NCBI GenBank assembly: GCA_009379815.1 | Contig: WHSY01000004.1 | Location: 43,768-107,767, forward strand | Length of the DNA stretch: 64,000 nt | Origin: Pseudonocardiaceae bacterium | Lineage (GTDB): Bacteria > Actinomycetota > Actinomycetes > Mycobacteriales > Pseudonocardiaceae | Reading direction: 5' to 3' | In this document: positions 34,020 to 41,965 of the stretch, piece after piece | How positions within the stretch are numbered: position 1 is the stretch's first letter | Layout of the letters: every line of letters starts with the position of its first letter | Made by a program: the position numbers and the translations under genes | Notes under the pieces: model-generated | Told to the model about the DNA's origin: nothing | What the model saw: only the letters and a program-made list of their open reading frames with translations | The model's database searches: none

Positions 34020-35840
34020 ATGGTCGACAGGTTCCCCAGCCCCTTCGACGTGGCCACGCCGCCGGGAGCCGAGGGCTGGGAGCGGATGTACGACTGGTAT
34101 CACCTGTTCGGCGAGGAGCGCCGCGAGGCGGACGAGCAGCGCTTCTGGTTCCAGGATCGGCTGCACCATCCGGACGTGCTGCACCCGTACGACGAGATCC
34201 AGTGCGAGTGCTGGTGGCAGGCCCTCGGTGCCTTCAACACCCGCATCTTCGCGATGCCGCCCGCCTACGGCGTGGACCAGCGGGTGCTCAACGGGCGGCT
34301 CTACGTCACCCCGATCGCCGCACCGCCCGAGGAGGTCGCCGCCCGCGCCGAGGAGTTCGCCCGCCGCGCCGGCCACTACTACGAGCACTGGGACGACATC
34401 TACGCGGAGTGGAAGCACAAGGTGCTCGGCAAGCTCGACGAGATCCGGGCGATCGACTTCGAGCCGCTGCCCGCGCTCGAGCCCGACTCGGTGGTGTTCG
34501 ACCACGTCGGCTTCTCGTCGGGCTACCGGATGATCCGCGACTTCGACCGGCTCGTGCTGACCATGTACGAGACCTACCAGTACCACTTCGAGCTGCTCAA
34601 CATCGGATACGCCGCCTACGTCAACTTCTTCCTGTTCTGCCGCAACGCGTTCCCCGACATCTCCGAGCAGGCCATCTCCCGGATGGTCGGCGGGCTCCGG
34701 GTGGACCTGTACCGGCCCGACGACGAGCTCAAGCGCCTCGCCAAGGAGGCGGAGCGGCTGGGCATCGGCGAGCAGGTACTCGGCAGCAGCGGGGCCACCG
34801 CGCTGTTCGCCGAGCTCGACGGGTCGGACGCCGGCAGGGAATGGGTCGCCGACTGGAACGCCACCGCCGATCCCTGGTTCCTCATCGCCACCGATCCGGG
34901 CCATCCGGGTGGCTACCACACCTATCCCACGTGGCTGGACAGCCCCGATATCCCGCTGTCCGCAGTGCGGGAGTACGTGCGCCGGGTGCGCGCCGGCGAG
35001 TCGATCGACCGGCCGACCGGGGAGGTGCTCGCCGAGCGGGACCGCATCACGGCGGAGTACCGGGAGCTGCTGGCCGTCGACGACGTGGCGGTGTTCGACG
35101 AGAGCATCGCGCTGGCGCGCAAGGTGTTCGCCTACATCGAGGAGCACGTGCTCTATATCGAGCACTGGATATGGAGCACGTTCTGGAGCAAGTCCAGACA
35201 GCTGTCCCGTGCGCTCGCGGCGATGGGCGAGTTCGACGAGGCGGAGGACATGTTCTTCCTGCGCCGCTACGAGGTGGCCGAGGCGCTCTACGACACGGTG
35301 GCCGGATGGTCGGTGGGCAGCCGCGGCCGCGGTGCCGACTACTGGCGTCCGATCGTCGCCGAGCGCCGGCGCATCTACGAGGCGTTGCGCGTGGCCCCGC
35401 TGGTCCCGGCGCTGGGCCCGCCGCCGGACGAGATCAACGAGCCGTTCACCGTGATGCTGTGGGGCATCACCAGCACGACGGTGCGGGAGTGGCTGACCTC
35501 CGGTGGTGACGGGGAGGTGGTCACGCTCAAGGGAACGCCCGGGTCGCGGGGGGTCGTGGAGGGTGTCGTCCGGGTCGTCACGCACGTCGATCAGCTCGCC
35601 GATGTGCAGCTGGGAGAGGTCCTGGTCTGCCCGGCGACCTCGCCGGCGTGGTCACCGGCCTTCGCGCGGGTGTCGGCCACCATCTCCGACGTCGGCGGCA
35701 TCATGAGCCACACCGCGATCGTGTGCCGCGAGTACCAACTGCCGGCCGTGGTCGGTACCGGCGTCGCGGTCGCCACGCTGCGCACCGGCCAGCGGGTCCG
35801 CGTCGACGGCGACAACGGTGTGGTCACGGTCCTCGACTGA
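34020..35840 (+). CDS. PEP-utilizing-enzyme mobile (phospho-His) domain protein, phenylphosphate-synthase-like
   Basis: 606 aa. The last ~85 residues are the swivelling domain: VCPATSPAWSPAFARVSATISDVGGIMSHTAIVCREYQLPAVVG with the phosphorylatable His at about residue 564. The first ~500 residues form a large alpha-helical domain (many WE/YH-rich stretches, e.g. DWYHLFGEERREADEQRFWFQ and YIEHWIWSTFWSKSRQLSRAL) resembling the substrate domain of phenylphosphate synthase-like and related PEP-utilizing proteins. It starts 1 nt after the stop of the ATP-binding subunit, so both form one enzyme. The acceptor of the phosphoryl group is unknown. Confidence 0.82.
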   Translation: MVDRFPSPFDVATPPGAEGWERMYDWYHLFGEERREADEQRFWFQDRLHHPDVLHPYDEIQCECWWQALGAFNTRIFAMPPAYGVDQRVLNGRLYVTPIAAPPEEVAARAEEFARRAGHYYEHWDDIYAEWKHKVLGKLDEIRAIDFEPLPALEPDSVVFDHVGFSSGYRMIRDFDRLVLTMYETYQYHFELLNIGYAAYVNFFLFCRNAFPDISEQAISRMVGGLRVDLYRPDDELKRLAKEAERLGIGEQVLGSSGATALFAELDGSDAGREWVADWNATADPWFLIATDPGHPGGYHTYPTWLDSPDIPLSAVREYVRRVRAGESIDRPTGEVLAERDRITAEYRELLAVDDVAVFDESIALARKVFAYIEEHVLYIEHWIWSTFWSKSRQLSRALAAMGEFDEAEDMFFLRRYEVAEALYDTVAGWSVGSRGRGADYWRPIVAERRRIYEALRVAPLVPALGPPPDEINEPFTVMLWGITSTTVREWLTSGGDGEVVTLKGTPGSRGVVEGVVRVVTHVDQLADVQLGEVLVCPATSPAWSPAFARVSATISDVGGIMSHTAIVCREYQLPAVVGTGVAVATLRTGQRVRVDGDNGVVTVLD

Positions 35841-35854
35841 CGGGAGCGGCCCCG

Positions 35855-36610
35855 ATGGACGGCGAGCTGTGTCGCGCACCGGTCTCCCCGGCGGAGGTGC
35901 CGCGCCTCGACCCCGATGCGTGGGAGGTGCGGCGGCGCCGCGCGGTCCGGCTGGCCGCGAACCACCGGGCCGTGGGCGCCGAGCAGCCGCCGACATCGAC
36001 CGTGCTGCTCGACATCGGCGGCGTGGTCATCCCCACGCTGTTCGAATCGGTGGCCGTGCCCGGGTTCCCGGGCGGCCCGTTCGCCGGTGAGGGCAGCTAC
36101 CGGGACGTGGAGCAGGGGCGGCTACCGGAGCGTGAGTACTGGAACCGGGTCGCGCAGCGCCACCCGCAGCTCGACATCGGCATGCTGTGGCGCGCCTGCT
36201 CGCAGGTCCGAGGTGAGATCAGGACGCTCATCGTGCAGCTGGGTGGGCGGGTGCGGCTGGCCGCCTTCACCAACGACATGTCCCACTGGTTCGGCGAGCA
36301 GTGGCAGGGGCGGTTCGTGGAGCTGCGGGCCTTCGACGTGATCCTCGAGGCGTCCCGGCTCGGCGTGCACAAACCCGAGCCCGAGGCGTTCCACGCGGCG
36401 GCGCGTGCGCTCGCCGAGCCCGCCGCCCGCATCCTGTTCGTCGACGATCTGGCGGCGAATCTCGACGGTGCCGAGAGCGTGGGCATGCAGACCATGCTCT
36501 TCGACGTGCTCGACCCCGCCGGCTCCGTGCGACGGCTGCTGGCCAGGGTCGGTAGCCCCGCCGAGGCGCACGGGCCCGCCGCTGCGCGGGTCTTCCGGGT
36601 GACCCGGTGA
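35855..36610 (+). CDS. HAD-superfamily hydrolase (subclass IA-like)
   Basis: 251 aa. Core motifs: VLLDIGGVV (nucleophile Asp), LAAFTNDMSHW (motif II Thr/Asn), GVHKPEPEAF (motif III Lys) and ILFVDDLAANLDGAESVGM (motif IV DD). About 45 extra residues precede the core (from MDGELCRAPVSPAEVPRLD), Arg-rich near the join. ATG 35855 is chosen for CGGGAGCGG upstream. It follows the two-part phosphotransferase by 14 bp; a phosphatase there could remove the phosphoryl group added earlier. The stop overlaps the RidA start. Confidence 0.85.
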   Translation: MDGELCRAPVSPAEVPRLDPDAWEVRRRRAVRLAANHRAVGAEQPPTSTVLLDIGGVVIPTLFESVAVPGFPGGPFAGEGSYRDVEQGRLPEREYWNRVAQRHPQLDIGMLWRACSQVRGEIRTLIVQLGGRVRLAAFTNDMSHWFGEQWQGRFVELRAFDVILEASRLGVHKPEPEAFHAAARALAEPAARILFVDDLAANLDGAESVGMQTMLFDVLDPAGSVRRLLARVGSPAEAHGPAAARVFRVTR

Positions 36611-37062
36611 GTCCCGAGCAGCGGCTGGCCGCGATGGATCTGCGGCTACCGGACCTTCGGCCGGTGGCCGGGCGCTACCGGCCCTGGGTGCGCCACGGCG
36701 ACCTGCTGTTCCTGTCCGGCCAGGGCGCCCAACCCCACGTCGGGCGCCTCGGCGCCGATTTCGACGTTGCACAGGGACGGCTGGCTGCGCGGGACTGCAT
36801 GCTCAACCTGCTCGCCCAGACCCGAGCCGCCGCGGGCTCGCTCGAGCGGGTCCGGCAGGTGGTCAAGGTCCTCGGGTTCGTGCGCTGCACCCCGGAGTTC
36901 ACCGACACGCCCGCCGTGCTGGACGGGGCCTCGGAGCTGCTGGTGCACGTCTTCGGTGACCGGGGCGAGCACGCCCGGTCGGCGATCGGCGTGGCCAGCC
37001 TGCCCCGCGGCTTCGCCGTCGAGATCGAACTGGTCGTCGCGCTGGACGCCGAGTCGGTGTGA
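36607..37062 (+). CDS. RidA/YjgF-family deaminase (2-aminomuconate deaminase candidate)
   Basis: 151 aa. GDLLFLSGQGAQPHVGRLGADFDVAQGRLAARDCMLNLLAQTRAAAGSLERVRQVVKVLGFV and the terminal ARSAIGVASLPRGFAVEIELVVAL (catalytic Arg in the S-x-x-GVASLPR region) match the Rid family, which deaminates imines and enamines. 2-Aminomuconate deaminases of 2-aminophenol and 3-hydroxyanthranilate pathways belong to this family, so a place two steps after the ring-cleaving dioxygenase is natural. GTG 36607 overlaps the HAD stop. Last gene of the plus-strand operon. Confidence 0.87.
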   Translation: MSPEQRLAAMDLRLPDLRPVAGRYRPWVRHGDLLFLSGQGAQPHVGRLGADFDVAQGRLAARDCMLNLLAQTRAAAGSLERVRQVVKVLGFVRCTPEFTDTPAVLDGASELLVHVFGDRGEHARSAIGVASLPRGFAVEIELVVALDAESV

Positions 37063-37250
37063 GGCCCCACGTCGGACGCTCGACCGGGCACCTCGAGGGG
37101 CCGCCACGCTCGCCCGGTGTCCCTGCGGCGGCGCGGGTGGACGCAGCGCGTCATCGAGTCGCCATGAACCGTCACCTCGCCACGGACCGAACGTCGCCCG
37201 GTGACCTCACTTGTAGGAATGTGATCCAAGTCTCATTCGAGAGTCCACTG

Positions 37251-37292
37251 TAGAATGCTTCCGGTATGAGGGTCAACACTCGACAGCGAGTG
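37251..37292 (+). promoter_or_regulatory. Putative promoter/hairpin region before the MOSC gene
   Basis: A -10-like TAGAAT (37251-37256) lies in a short AT-rich patch, and CACTCG-ACAG-CGAGTG (37277-37292) is a perfect 6-bp hairpin with a 4-nt loop downstream of it, in the presumptive leader. The rest of the 285-bp gap holds no ORF. Confidence 0.35.
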
Positions 37293-37346
37293 CAGCGAGC
37301 ACGAACAGTTGGCTTGATCATTCGTCCTGGGTGGTGAGGTTTCACC

Positions 37347-37874
37347 GTGGCTGCGAACCGGTTGGCCAGGTCACCGGATGGTGGCGGCCTGCCGGATGTC
37401 GGTCCTTCAGCGTGGCGGGGCGAGCTCGTGCACGCCTTCCTCGCCGAGGCTGCCGGCGCGGAGATGCTCGAGTGCGGCGGAGTGCGGCTCGTCGCGGGGC
37501 ACGGCGTGGCAGGAGACCGCTACGCCAACGGAGTCGGCTACTACTCCCACCGCCCGAACGAGGGCCGGCAGGTGACGCTCATCGAGATCGAGACACTCGA
37601 AGCCGTGGCGCACGACCACGGGATCGAACTCACACCAGCCGAGACCCGACGGAACCTGGTCACCCGGGGGGTTCGGTTGAACCTCCTCGTCGGTCACCGC
37701 TTCCGCGTGGGTGAGGCGGTGCTGTACGGGGATCGGCTCAACGTCCCGTGCAAGTATCTCGAGCGGTTGGTCGGCAAGCCCGTCTTCAAGCCCCTAATCG
37801 ACCGGTCCGGGCTGAACTGTCAGATACTCGCCGGAGGCTGGGTCCGCCCCGGTGACGCGGTGCGGCCGTACTGA
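37347..37874 (+). CDS. MOSC domain protein (molybdenum-cofactor sulfurase C-terminal-like)
   Basis: 175 aa. GVAGDRYANGVGYYSHRPNEGRQVTLIEIETLEAV, RRNLVTRGVRLNLLVGHRFRVGEAVLYG and NVPCKYLERLVG with the conserved Cys are the MOSC domain core, including the GDR and N-LV-RGV motifs. MOSC proteins bind sulfur carried on Cys and act in metal-sulfur cofactor handling or reductive reactions such as amidoxime reduction. It stands alone, after the microcompartment operon but with its own upstream region, so a link to that operon is uncertain. Confidence 0.88.
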   Translation: MAANRLARSPDGGGLPDVGPSAWRGELVHAFLAEAAGAEMLECGGVRLVAGHGVAGDRYANGVGYYSHRPNEGRQVTLIEIETLEAVAHDHGIELTPAETRRNLVTRGVRLNLLVGHRFRVGEAVLYGDRLNVPCKYLERLVGKPVFKPLIDRSGLNCQILAGGWVRPGDAVRPY

Positions 37875-37972
37875 GCACTCGCCCGTTCGTGGTCGGCCGA
37901 AACTGGCTCGACGGGGCGCCCGGTCACAGCCAACATGACCCGTGCTCGATGACCGACCAGGAGGGGCCGACG

Positions 37973-38440
37973 GTGTCGCTGACCGCGAGGCAGGTGGACC
38001 GCTTCGTGGCCGAGGGTTGTGTCAAGCTCGACGGCGCCTTCCCGGCCGCCGTGGCTCAGCGATGCCGGCAGGAGCTGTGGAACGCCACCGGCTGCGACCT
38101 CGACGAGCCGGCCACCTGGACCCAACCGGCGCATCCGCGTCGGCTCCCACCTCGACGTCCCCGCGCTGCTCGAACCGGGCGGCGAGGACGGCAGGGACTG
38201 GATGGAGCTGTGCGGCGAGGCCGTGACCGCCTCGGAGCACCGGCCGCTGGGCTTCGCGACGGGCACCGTGGGCGACGTCTACCTCTGCCATCCGTTCCTG
38301 GTGCACGCTGCGCAGCGCATCGGGGCCGCGTCCCGCGCTTCATGGCCCAACCACCGCTGGACCCCACCGGACTCCTCGACCTCGACGCGAGGTCACCGAG
38401 TCCGGTCGAGCAGGCCGTGCTCGACGGCCTCCGCCGCTGA
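37973..38440 (+). pseudogene. Phytanoyl-CoA dioxygenase (PhyH)-family gene, internally deleted and frameshifted
   Basis: GTG 37973 has a good AGGAGG site and starts an intact N-terminus (LTARQVDRFVAEGCVKLDGAF ... EPATWTQP). At about 38127 the sequence jumps, in another frame, to IRVGSHLDVPALLEPGGEDG and GDVYLCHPFLVHAAQR; the middle with the HxD iron ligands is missing. At about 38317 a single C appears lost (expected AQRHRGRVPRFMAQ), returning the frame to FMAQPPLDPTG and a normal C-terminus ending at 38440. The protein cannot bind Fe(II). Same style of core deletion as the hydrolase at 9955 and the epimerase at 50556. Confidence 0.8.
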
Positions 38441-38470
38441 CGCGGTCCACGCTCGTGACAGGATCCCCGG

Positions 38471-38776
38471 TCACTGGGTGGGCAGCTCGAGCAGCTCGGC
38501 GAGTACATCTTCGCACCGGCCGTCGCGGCGCCACAGTGCCGCGCCGACCGGGTCCGGCTCCGAGGGCAGGGTCAGTCGGTCGTCCCGGGTGCGGTGCCGC
38601 ATCGCCACCGTCCGGTCCTCGCCCTCGATGGCCACGCTGTCTGTCCAGCGGGGGCCGGCGCGCACGGCCACGATGGCCACCGGGCGGCCGTGCCGGTCGG
38701 GGATCAGCTCCCGCCGCCACCCGTTCGCCGCCGTGAGCCGCCGCACGTACTTCGTGGACGGGTAGAGGTCGGTCAC
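38471..38776 (-). CDS. Hypothetical protein, last gene of a three-gene operon
   Basis: 101 aa, soluble, Arg/Asp-rich, starting MTDLYPSTKYVRRLTAANGWRREL with a DRHGRPVAIVAVRAGPRWTDSVAIEGED beta-rich middle. No family recognised. Its ATG overlaps the upstream stop (ATGA), so it is surely translated with the two small genes before it. The reading frame shows normal actinobacterial codon use. Confidence 0.6.
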   Translation of the reverse strand: MTDLYPSTKYVRRLTAANGWRRELIPDRHGRPVAIVAVRAGPRWTDSVAIEGEDRTVAMRHRTRDDRLTLPSEPDPVGAALWRRDGRCEDVLAELLELPTQ

Positions 38777-38988
38777 GACTCGTCCCCCCGGCGCGTCGCG
38801 CTGGTCAGGTGGGCCGCAAGCTCGTTCGCCTGCTCGTCGGTCAGCGTGGCGCCGGTGGACAGTACGCCGTGATGGAGCAGCTCGACCCGGCCGTTGATGC
38901 AGCGCACTGTCAGGGTGCAGGCACCTCCGCCGGTGTCGACGGGTCGCCTGGCCTCGATGACAGCGCGGTAGCTCTCGCCGGGGCTCAC
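38773..38988 (-). CDS. Hypothetical small protein, middle gene of the operon
   Basis: 71 aa from GTG 38988 (MSPGESYRAVIEARRP), with a beta-strand-like stretch CTLTVRCINGRVELLHHG and a C-terminal helix LTDEQANELAAHLTSATR. No family recognised. The GTG overlaps the stop of the Zn-ribbon gene and its own stop overlaps the next ATG, so three genes are chained by 4-bp overlaps. Confidence 0.55.
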   Translation of the reverse strand: MSPGESYRAVIEARRPVDTGGGACTLTVRCINGRVELLHHGVLSTGATLTDEQANELAAHLTSATRRGDES

Positions 38989-39140
38989 CGGATCACCGCC
39001 AAGAGAGTCGTCGCCGTGGTGCGGCAAGCCACGCAGCGCATGGGCAGGGGCGGTGGGTTGCGCTCGCCGACACGGGCGCCGCAGTAGTCACAGCGGGTCG
39101 CCACGAGGTCGGTTGTGCTGGTGGTGCCTAGGGTTCTCAT
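38985..39140 (-). CDS. Small zinc-ribbon protein
   Basis: 51 aa from ATG 39140 (MRTLGTTSTTDLVATRC). CDYCGARVG and RCVAC give a CxxC...CxxC zinc ribbon with 16 residues between the pairs. A longer in-frame start 93 bp upstream is possible but crosses the promoter region. First gene of the operon, which diverges from a MerR/BldC-like regulator; the direct repeats at 39236-39272 lie between them. Confidence 0.6.
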   Translation of the reverse strand: MRTLGTTSTTDLVATRCDYCGARVGERNPPPLPMRCVACRTTATTLLAVIR

Positions 39141-39235
39141 CGGGTCCTCGACGTCCTGAGGTCTGGTGAGGTTGGGGATCCAAGCTCCGGTTCGGTGGTC
39201 GCACCGGCCGGGCCGATCTGTGTGCTGCACCACGC

Positions 39236-39272
39236 AATCTAGGCAATCGTGGTGAATCTAGCAATGCTGGTA
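39236..39272. repeat. Tandem 19-bp-period repeats between divergent genes (operator candidate)
   Basis: AATCTAGGCAATCGTGGTG (39236-39254) is followed at once by AATCTAGCAATGCTGGTA (39255-39272), and a third partial AATCGTGC follows. The region is far more AT-rich than its surroundings and separates the Zn-ribbon operon from the MerR-like gene. Confidence 0.55.
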
Positions 39273-39323
39273 AATCGTGCAACTACTGAGAAGCGCGGTC
39301 AACGTGGCGCCACCCTTGCCCTG

Positions 39324-39509
39324 ATGAGTGACCGGCTCGTGACCACGGGGCAGGCCGCCCGCGCGCTGGGTATCGACTCGTCCACCCTCGCTCGGTGGGC
39401 GCGCTCCGGGATGGTCAAGCCGGACCTCGTCACCGCCGGAGGTCACGCCAGGTGGGATGTCGACCGGCTGCGAGCCGAGCTGCAGGAGATGCGCGAGCGT
39501 GACGAGTAG
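39324..39509 (+). CDS. MerR/BldC-like excisionase-type DNA-binding protein
   Basis: 61 aa from ATG 39324. LVTTGQAARALGIDSSTLARWARSGMVKPDLVTAGGHARWDVDRLRAEL is a stand-alone winged helix as in BldC and phage excisionases, with the wing GGHARW. There is no effector domain. Such proteins bind direct repeats cooperatively in a head-to-tail manner, and tandem repeats lie just upstream (39236-39272), so autoregulation and control of the divergent Zn-ribbon operon are likely (inference). Confidence 0.8.
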   Translation: MSDRLVTTGQAARALGIDSSTLARWARSGMVKPDLVTAGGHARWDVDRLRAELQEMRERDE

Positions 39510-39582
39510 CACCCTCGGGCGGTACTGACGATCTTGAGTAGGCGTGTGAGTGCAGCCGCGCGCCCATCGCGCCTCACCCAGG

Positions 39583-40671
39583 TCAGCCGAGGGTTGCGCC
39601 GAACGCCAGCCCCAACAGGAAGGTGACCACCGCCGCGGTGGCGCCGATCGCGAGTTGGCGCAGCGCGCGGCGCAGCGGCGGTCCGCCGGAGAACACCGCG
39701 ACGGTCGCGCCGGTGAGCATCAGCGCGAATCCGGTCAGCGCCGCGGCCACTACGACCGCGACGACACCCTGCAGCCCGAACAGGAACGGCAGCACGGGTA
39801 TCAGGGCGCCGACGCTGAAGAACGCGAAGCTGGATGATGCCGCGCCGATCCCGCTGCCGACGACCTCGGCACCTTCGGAGCCTGGGACGGGCGGCGCCGG
39901 ACCCACGTGCTTGCGACGCAGCATCGCGTCGGCGCGGGTCTCTGCCTCGTCGGCGGGCATCCCCCGGGCCCGGTAGACCAGGGCGAGCTCGTTGGCGTCG
40001 ACGTCGAGATCGGGCACTGATGCCTTCGCGGCCTCGTCCGGCGTCGACGCGGCGAGCAACTCACGCTGCGAGCTCACCGAGATGTACTCCCCGGCCGCCA
40101 TCGACAGCGCCCCGGCCAGCAGCCCGGCCAGCCCGGTCAACAGCACGGTCTGGGTACTCGCACCACCGCCGATCACCCCGAGGACCAGCGCGATGTTGCT
40201 CACCAACCCGTCGTTGACTCCGAAGACCGCGGCGCGCAACGTCCCCGACATCCGCGCCCGCCCGCGCGCGGCCAGTCCCCGTACCACCTCGCTGTGGATC
40301 CGCTCGTCGGCCGCCATCGCGGGTGTGGCATCGGCCTCGGTGTCGTAGAGCGCCCGGCTCTCGGCCTGTTGCGCCAGCGCCAGCACGAACACCCAGCCGA
40401 ACCGGCGAGCCAGGCCGGCCAGCAGCCGCATCCGCAGGTTGCCGCGTTGTGTGCTGCCCGCCTGGTCACCCAGCAGGTCCTCCCAGTGCGCCGCGTGGCG
40501 CTCCTCGGCGTCGGCCAATCCGAGCAGGATCTCGCGCTCCTCGCCGTCTCGGCGGGAGGCCAGCTCGCGGTAGACGCCGGCCTCCTCCCGCTCGTCGGCC
40601 AGCATGCGGCGCCACCGCCGGACCGCCGCAGGCGACGGGCCGGACGCAGACTGACATCCGTCACCCAGCAT
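39583..40671 (-). CDS. Ferritin-like domain fused to a VIT1/CCC1-type metal transporter
   Basis: 362 aa. The N-terminal ~135 residues are a ferritin-like helical bundle with metal-ligand Glu/His (ADEREEAGVYREL, DAEERHAAHWEDLL, QQAESRALYDTEAD, DERIHSEVV). The rest is the VIT1 domain: FGVNDGLVSNIALVLGVIGG, AGALSMAAGEYISVSSQREL and five TM helices. The fused form is thought to oxidise or sense Fe/Mn and export it. ATG 40671 follows GGAAGGATC; longer starts lack a site. It is transcribed alone, divergent from the hypothetical gene at 40819. Confidence 0.9.
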   Translation of the reverse strand: MLGDGCQSASGPSPAAVRRWRRMLADEREEAGVYRELASRRDGEEREILLGLADAEERHAAHWEDLLGDQAGSTQRGNLRMRLLAGLARRFGWVFVLALAQQAESRALYDTEADATPAMAADERIHSEVVRGLAARGRARMSGTLRAAVFGVNDGLVSNIALVLGVIGGGASTQTVLLTGLAGLLAGALSMAAGEYISVSSQRELLAASTPDEAAKASVPDLDVDANELALVYRARGMPADEAETRADAMLRRKHVGPAPPVPGSEGAEVVGSGIGAASSSFAFFSVGALIPVLPFLFGLQGVVAVVVAAALTGFALMLTGATVAVFSGGPPLRRALRQLAIGATAAVVTFLLGLAFGATLG

Positions 40672-40818
40672 GGCGGCGATCCTTCCAGAAAGGCCCGTCC
40701 ACGGCGTCACGCACGGGCTGCCCGCGCCGGCTGCGCGGAACTGAACCTTCCCCTCGCGACGGCGACCCGATAGGTTGCCCGGGGCCAGCAACGGTGACGG
40801 TCGCCGGGGGAGGAAGTC

Positions 40819-41208
40819 ATGCTGAAGTCATTCGACAGCTTCCACGTCCAGGTTCATGCGTCGCAGGACAGCGGCGTGTCGACGCAGCTGCTGTTCTATC
40901 AGGACGATCGTTTCGCTGGTCGTATCGACTTCTATGCCGGGCAGCCGCTGCCGATCTCGTACCTGTGGCACCCGACCGGTACCGACGATGAGATCCAGGT
41001 CTACGTCGTGCTGGCCATGCCGGTCGACCGGTTCCATGCCGTGCTCGAGATCCTCGACGAGGTCGACGCGCTCGGCCTCGAGCTGTGGCCTGTGGGCCCC
41101 ATGTTCGGCGCCACCACCGATGGCTACGGAGGGGTTCTGCGATCGCTGCAGGACGAGTCCGTCGGCGAGGCAGACCGCGCGTTCTTGAGCTCACCACGGC
41201 CGCGCTGA
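40819..41208 (+). CDS. Hypothetical protein
   Basis: 129 aa, soluble. STQLLFYQDDRFAGRIDFYAGQPLPISYLWHPTG and the later VYVVLAMPVDRFHAVLEILDEVD suggest a small alpha/beta domain; no family recognised. The ATG has a strong GGGGGAGGAAG site, and codon use is normal, so the gene is real. It diverges from the ferritin-VIT transporter. Confidence 0.6.
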   Translation: MLKSFDSFHVQVHASQDSGVSTQLLFYQDDRFAGRIDFYAGQPLPISYLWHPTGTDDEIQVYVVLAMPVDRFHAVLEILDEVDALGLELWPVGPMFGATTDGYGGVLRSLQDESVGEADRAFLSSPRPR

Positions 41209-41421
41209 TCGGATAGCACCAAGGCGAGATCCGCGTGGGTCAGGCGCGGGACGCTGCCGTCGCCGCTCACGCCACCGCCCGGATGGCCACGGGACCCGAG
41301 GTGAGTCGCTCGACCGCTCAGACGTCACCGTGCTTCCATCGCGTGCCGGGTGCGCCCGACGGTTTCGTTGCGAGCCGACCAGCAGAGATCGTCGCCGATG
41401 CGCTACCGAACTTCCCGGCGC

Positions 41422-41811
41422 CTACATACGGACGGTCCCGTCCTCATCGAGCGTCCAGCCGGGGTTGTGTGCGATCTCCCACACGTAGCGGTCGGGATCG
41501 GCGAATGCCCCGGACGTACCGCCCCACTCCGCGCGAGCCGCGGGTCGCAATATGGTGGCACCCGCCCGCTCGGCCTCGGCCAGGACAGTGCCAACCTCCT
41601 CGGGCGAGCGGACGTTGTGGGCGAGTTCGATCCCTGGAGCGCCGTGACCGCCGAGCGCCGCCCACAGGCCGAAGATCATCCCGCCGGCCTGAAAGAAGCA
41701 GACCTCATCGTCGGGCTGCTGGGCGTCGGCCCAGCCGAGCGCTTCGTAGAAGGAACGGGCTCGGGCGAGATCGGTGACGCCAAGCGTGACAAGGCTGATG
41801 CGCTGCTCCAT
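41422..41811 (-). CDS. VOC-family (glyoxalase-like) protein
   Basis: 129 aa, one VOC module: ISLVTLGVTDLARARSFYEALGWADAQQPDDEVCFFQAGGMIFGLW, IELAHNVRSPEEVGTVLAEAERAGATIL and SGAFADPDRYVWEIAHNP. These are small metal-binding enzymes or antibiotic-binding proteins. ATG 41811 (MEQRISLV) is chosen because upstream codons are not conserved-like. Alone between two intergenic regions. Confidence 0.8.
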   Translation of the reverse strand: MEQRISLVTLGVTDLARARSFYEALGWADAQQPDDEVCFFQAGGMIFGLWAALGGHGAPGIELAHNVRSPEEVGTVLAEAERAGATILRPAARAEWGGTSGAFADPDRYVWEIAHNPGWTLDEDGTVRM

Positions 41812-41965
41812 CCGGAGATGTTCGCAGAGCCCGGCCACGAGTGAGACTTGGCGATGGCACGGGCCGAAGAAGTGCCGATGGGTCACGCGGCTACGGGCTC
41901 GCGGGACAAGCCCACGAGGCCGCGCAGGCCCCGGACTGGGCCACACGGAGATCGTCGCCTGCCGC

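Noticed and set aside
33726..35585. 619-codon minus-strand frame opposite the PEP-utilizing enzyme
   Set aside because: Antisense shadow of the phospho-His domain gene; composition typical of reversed GC-rich coding DNA.
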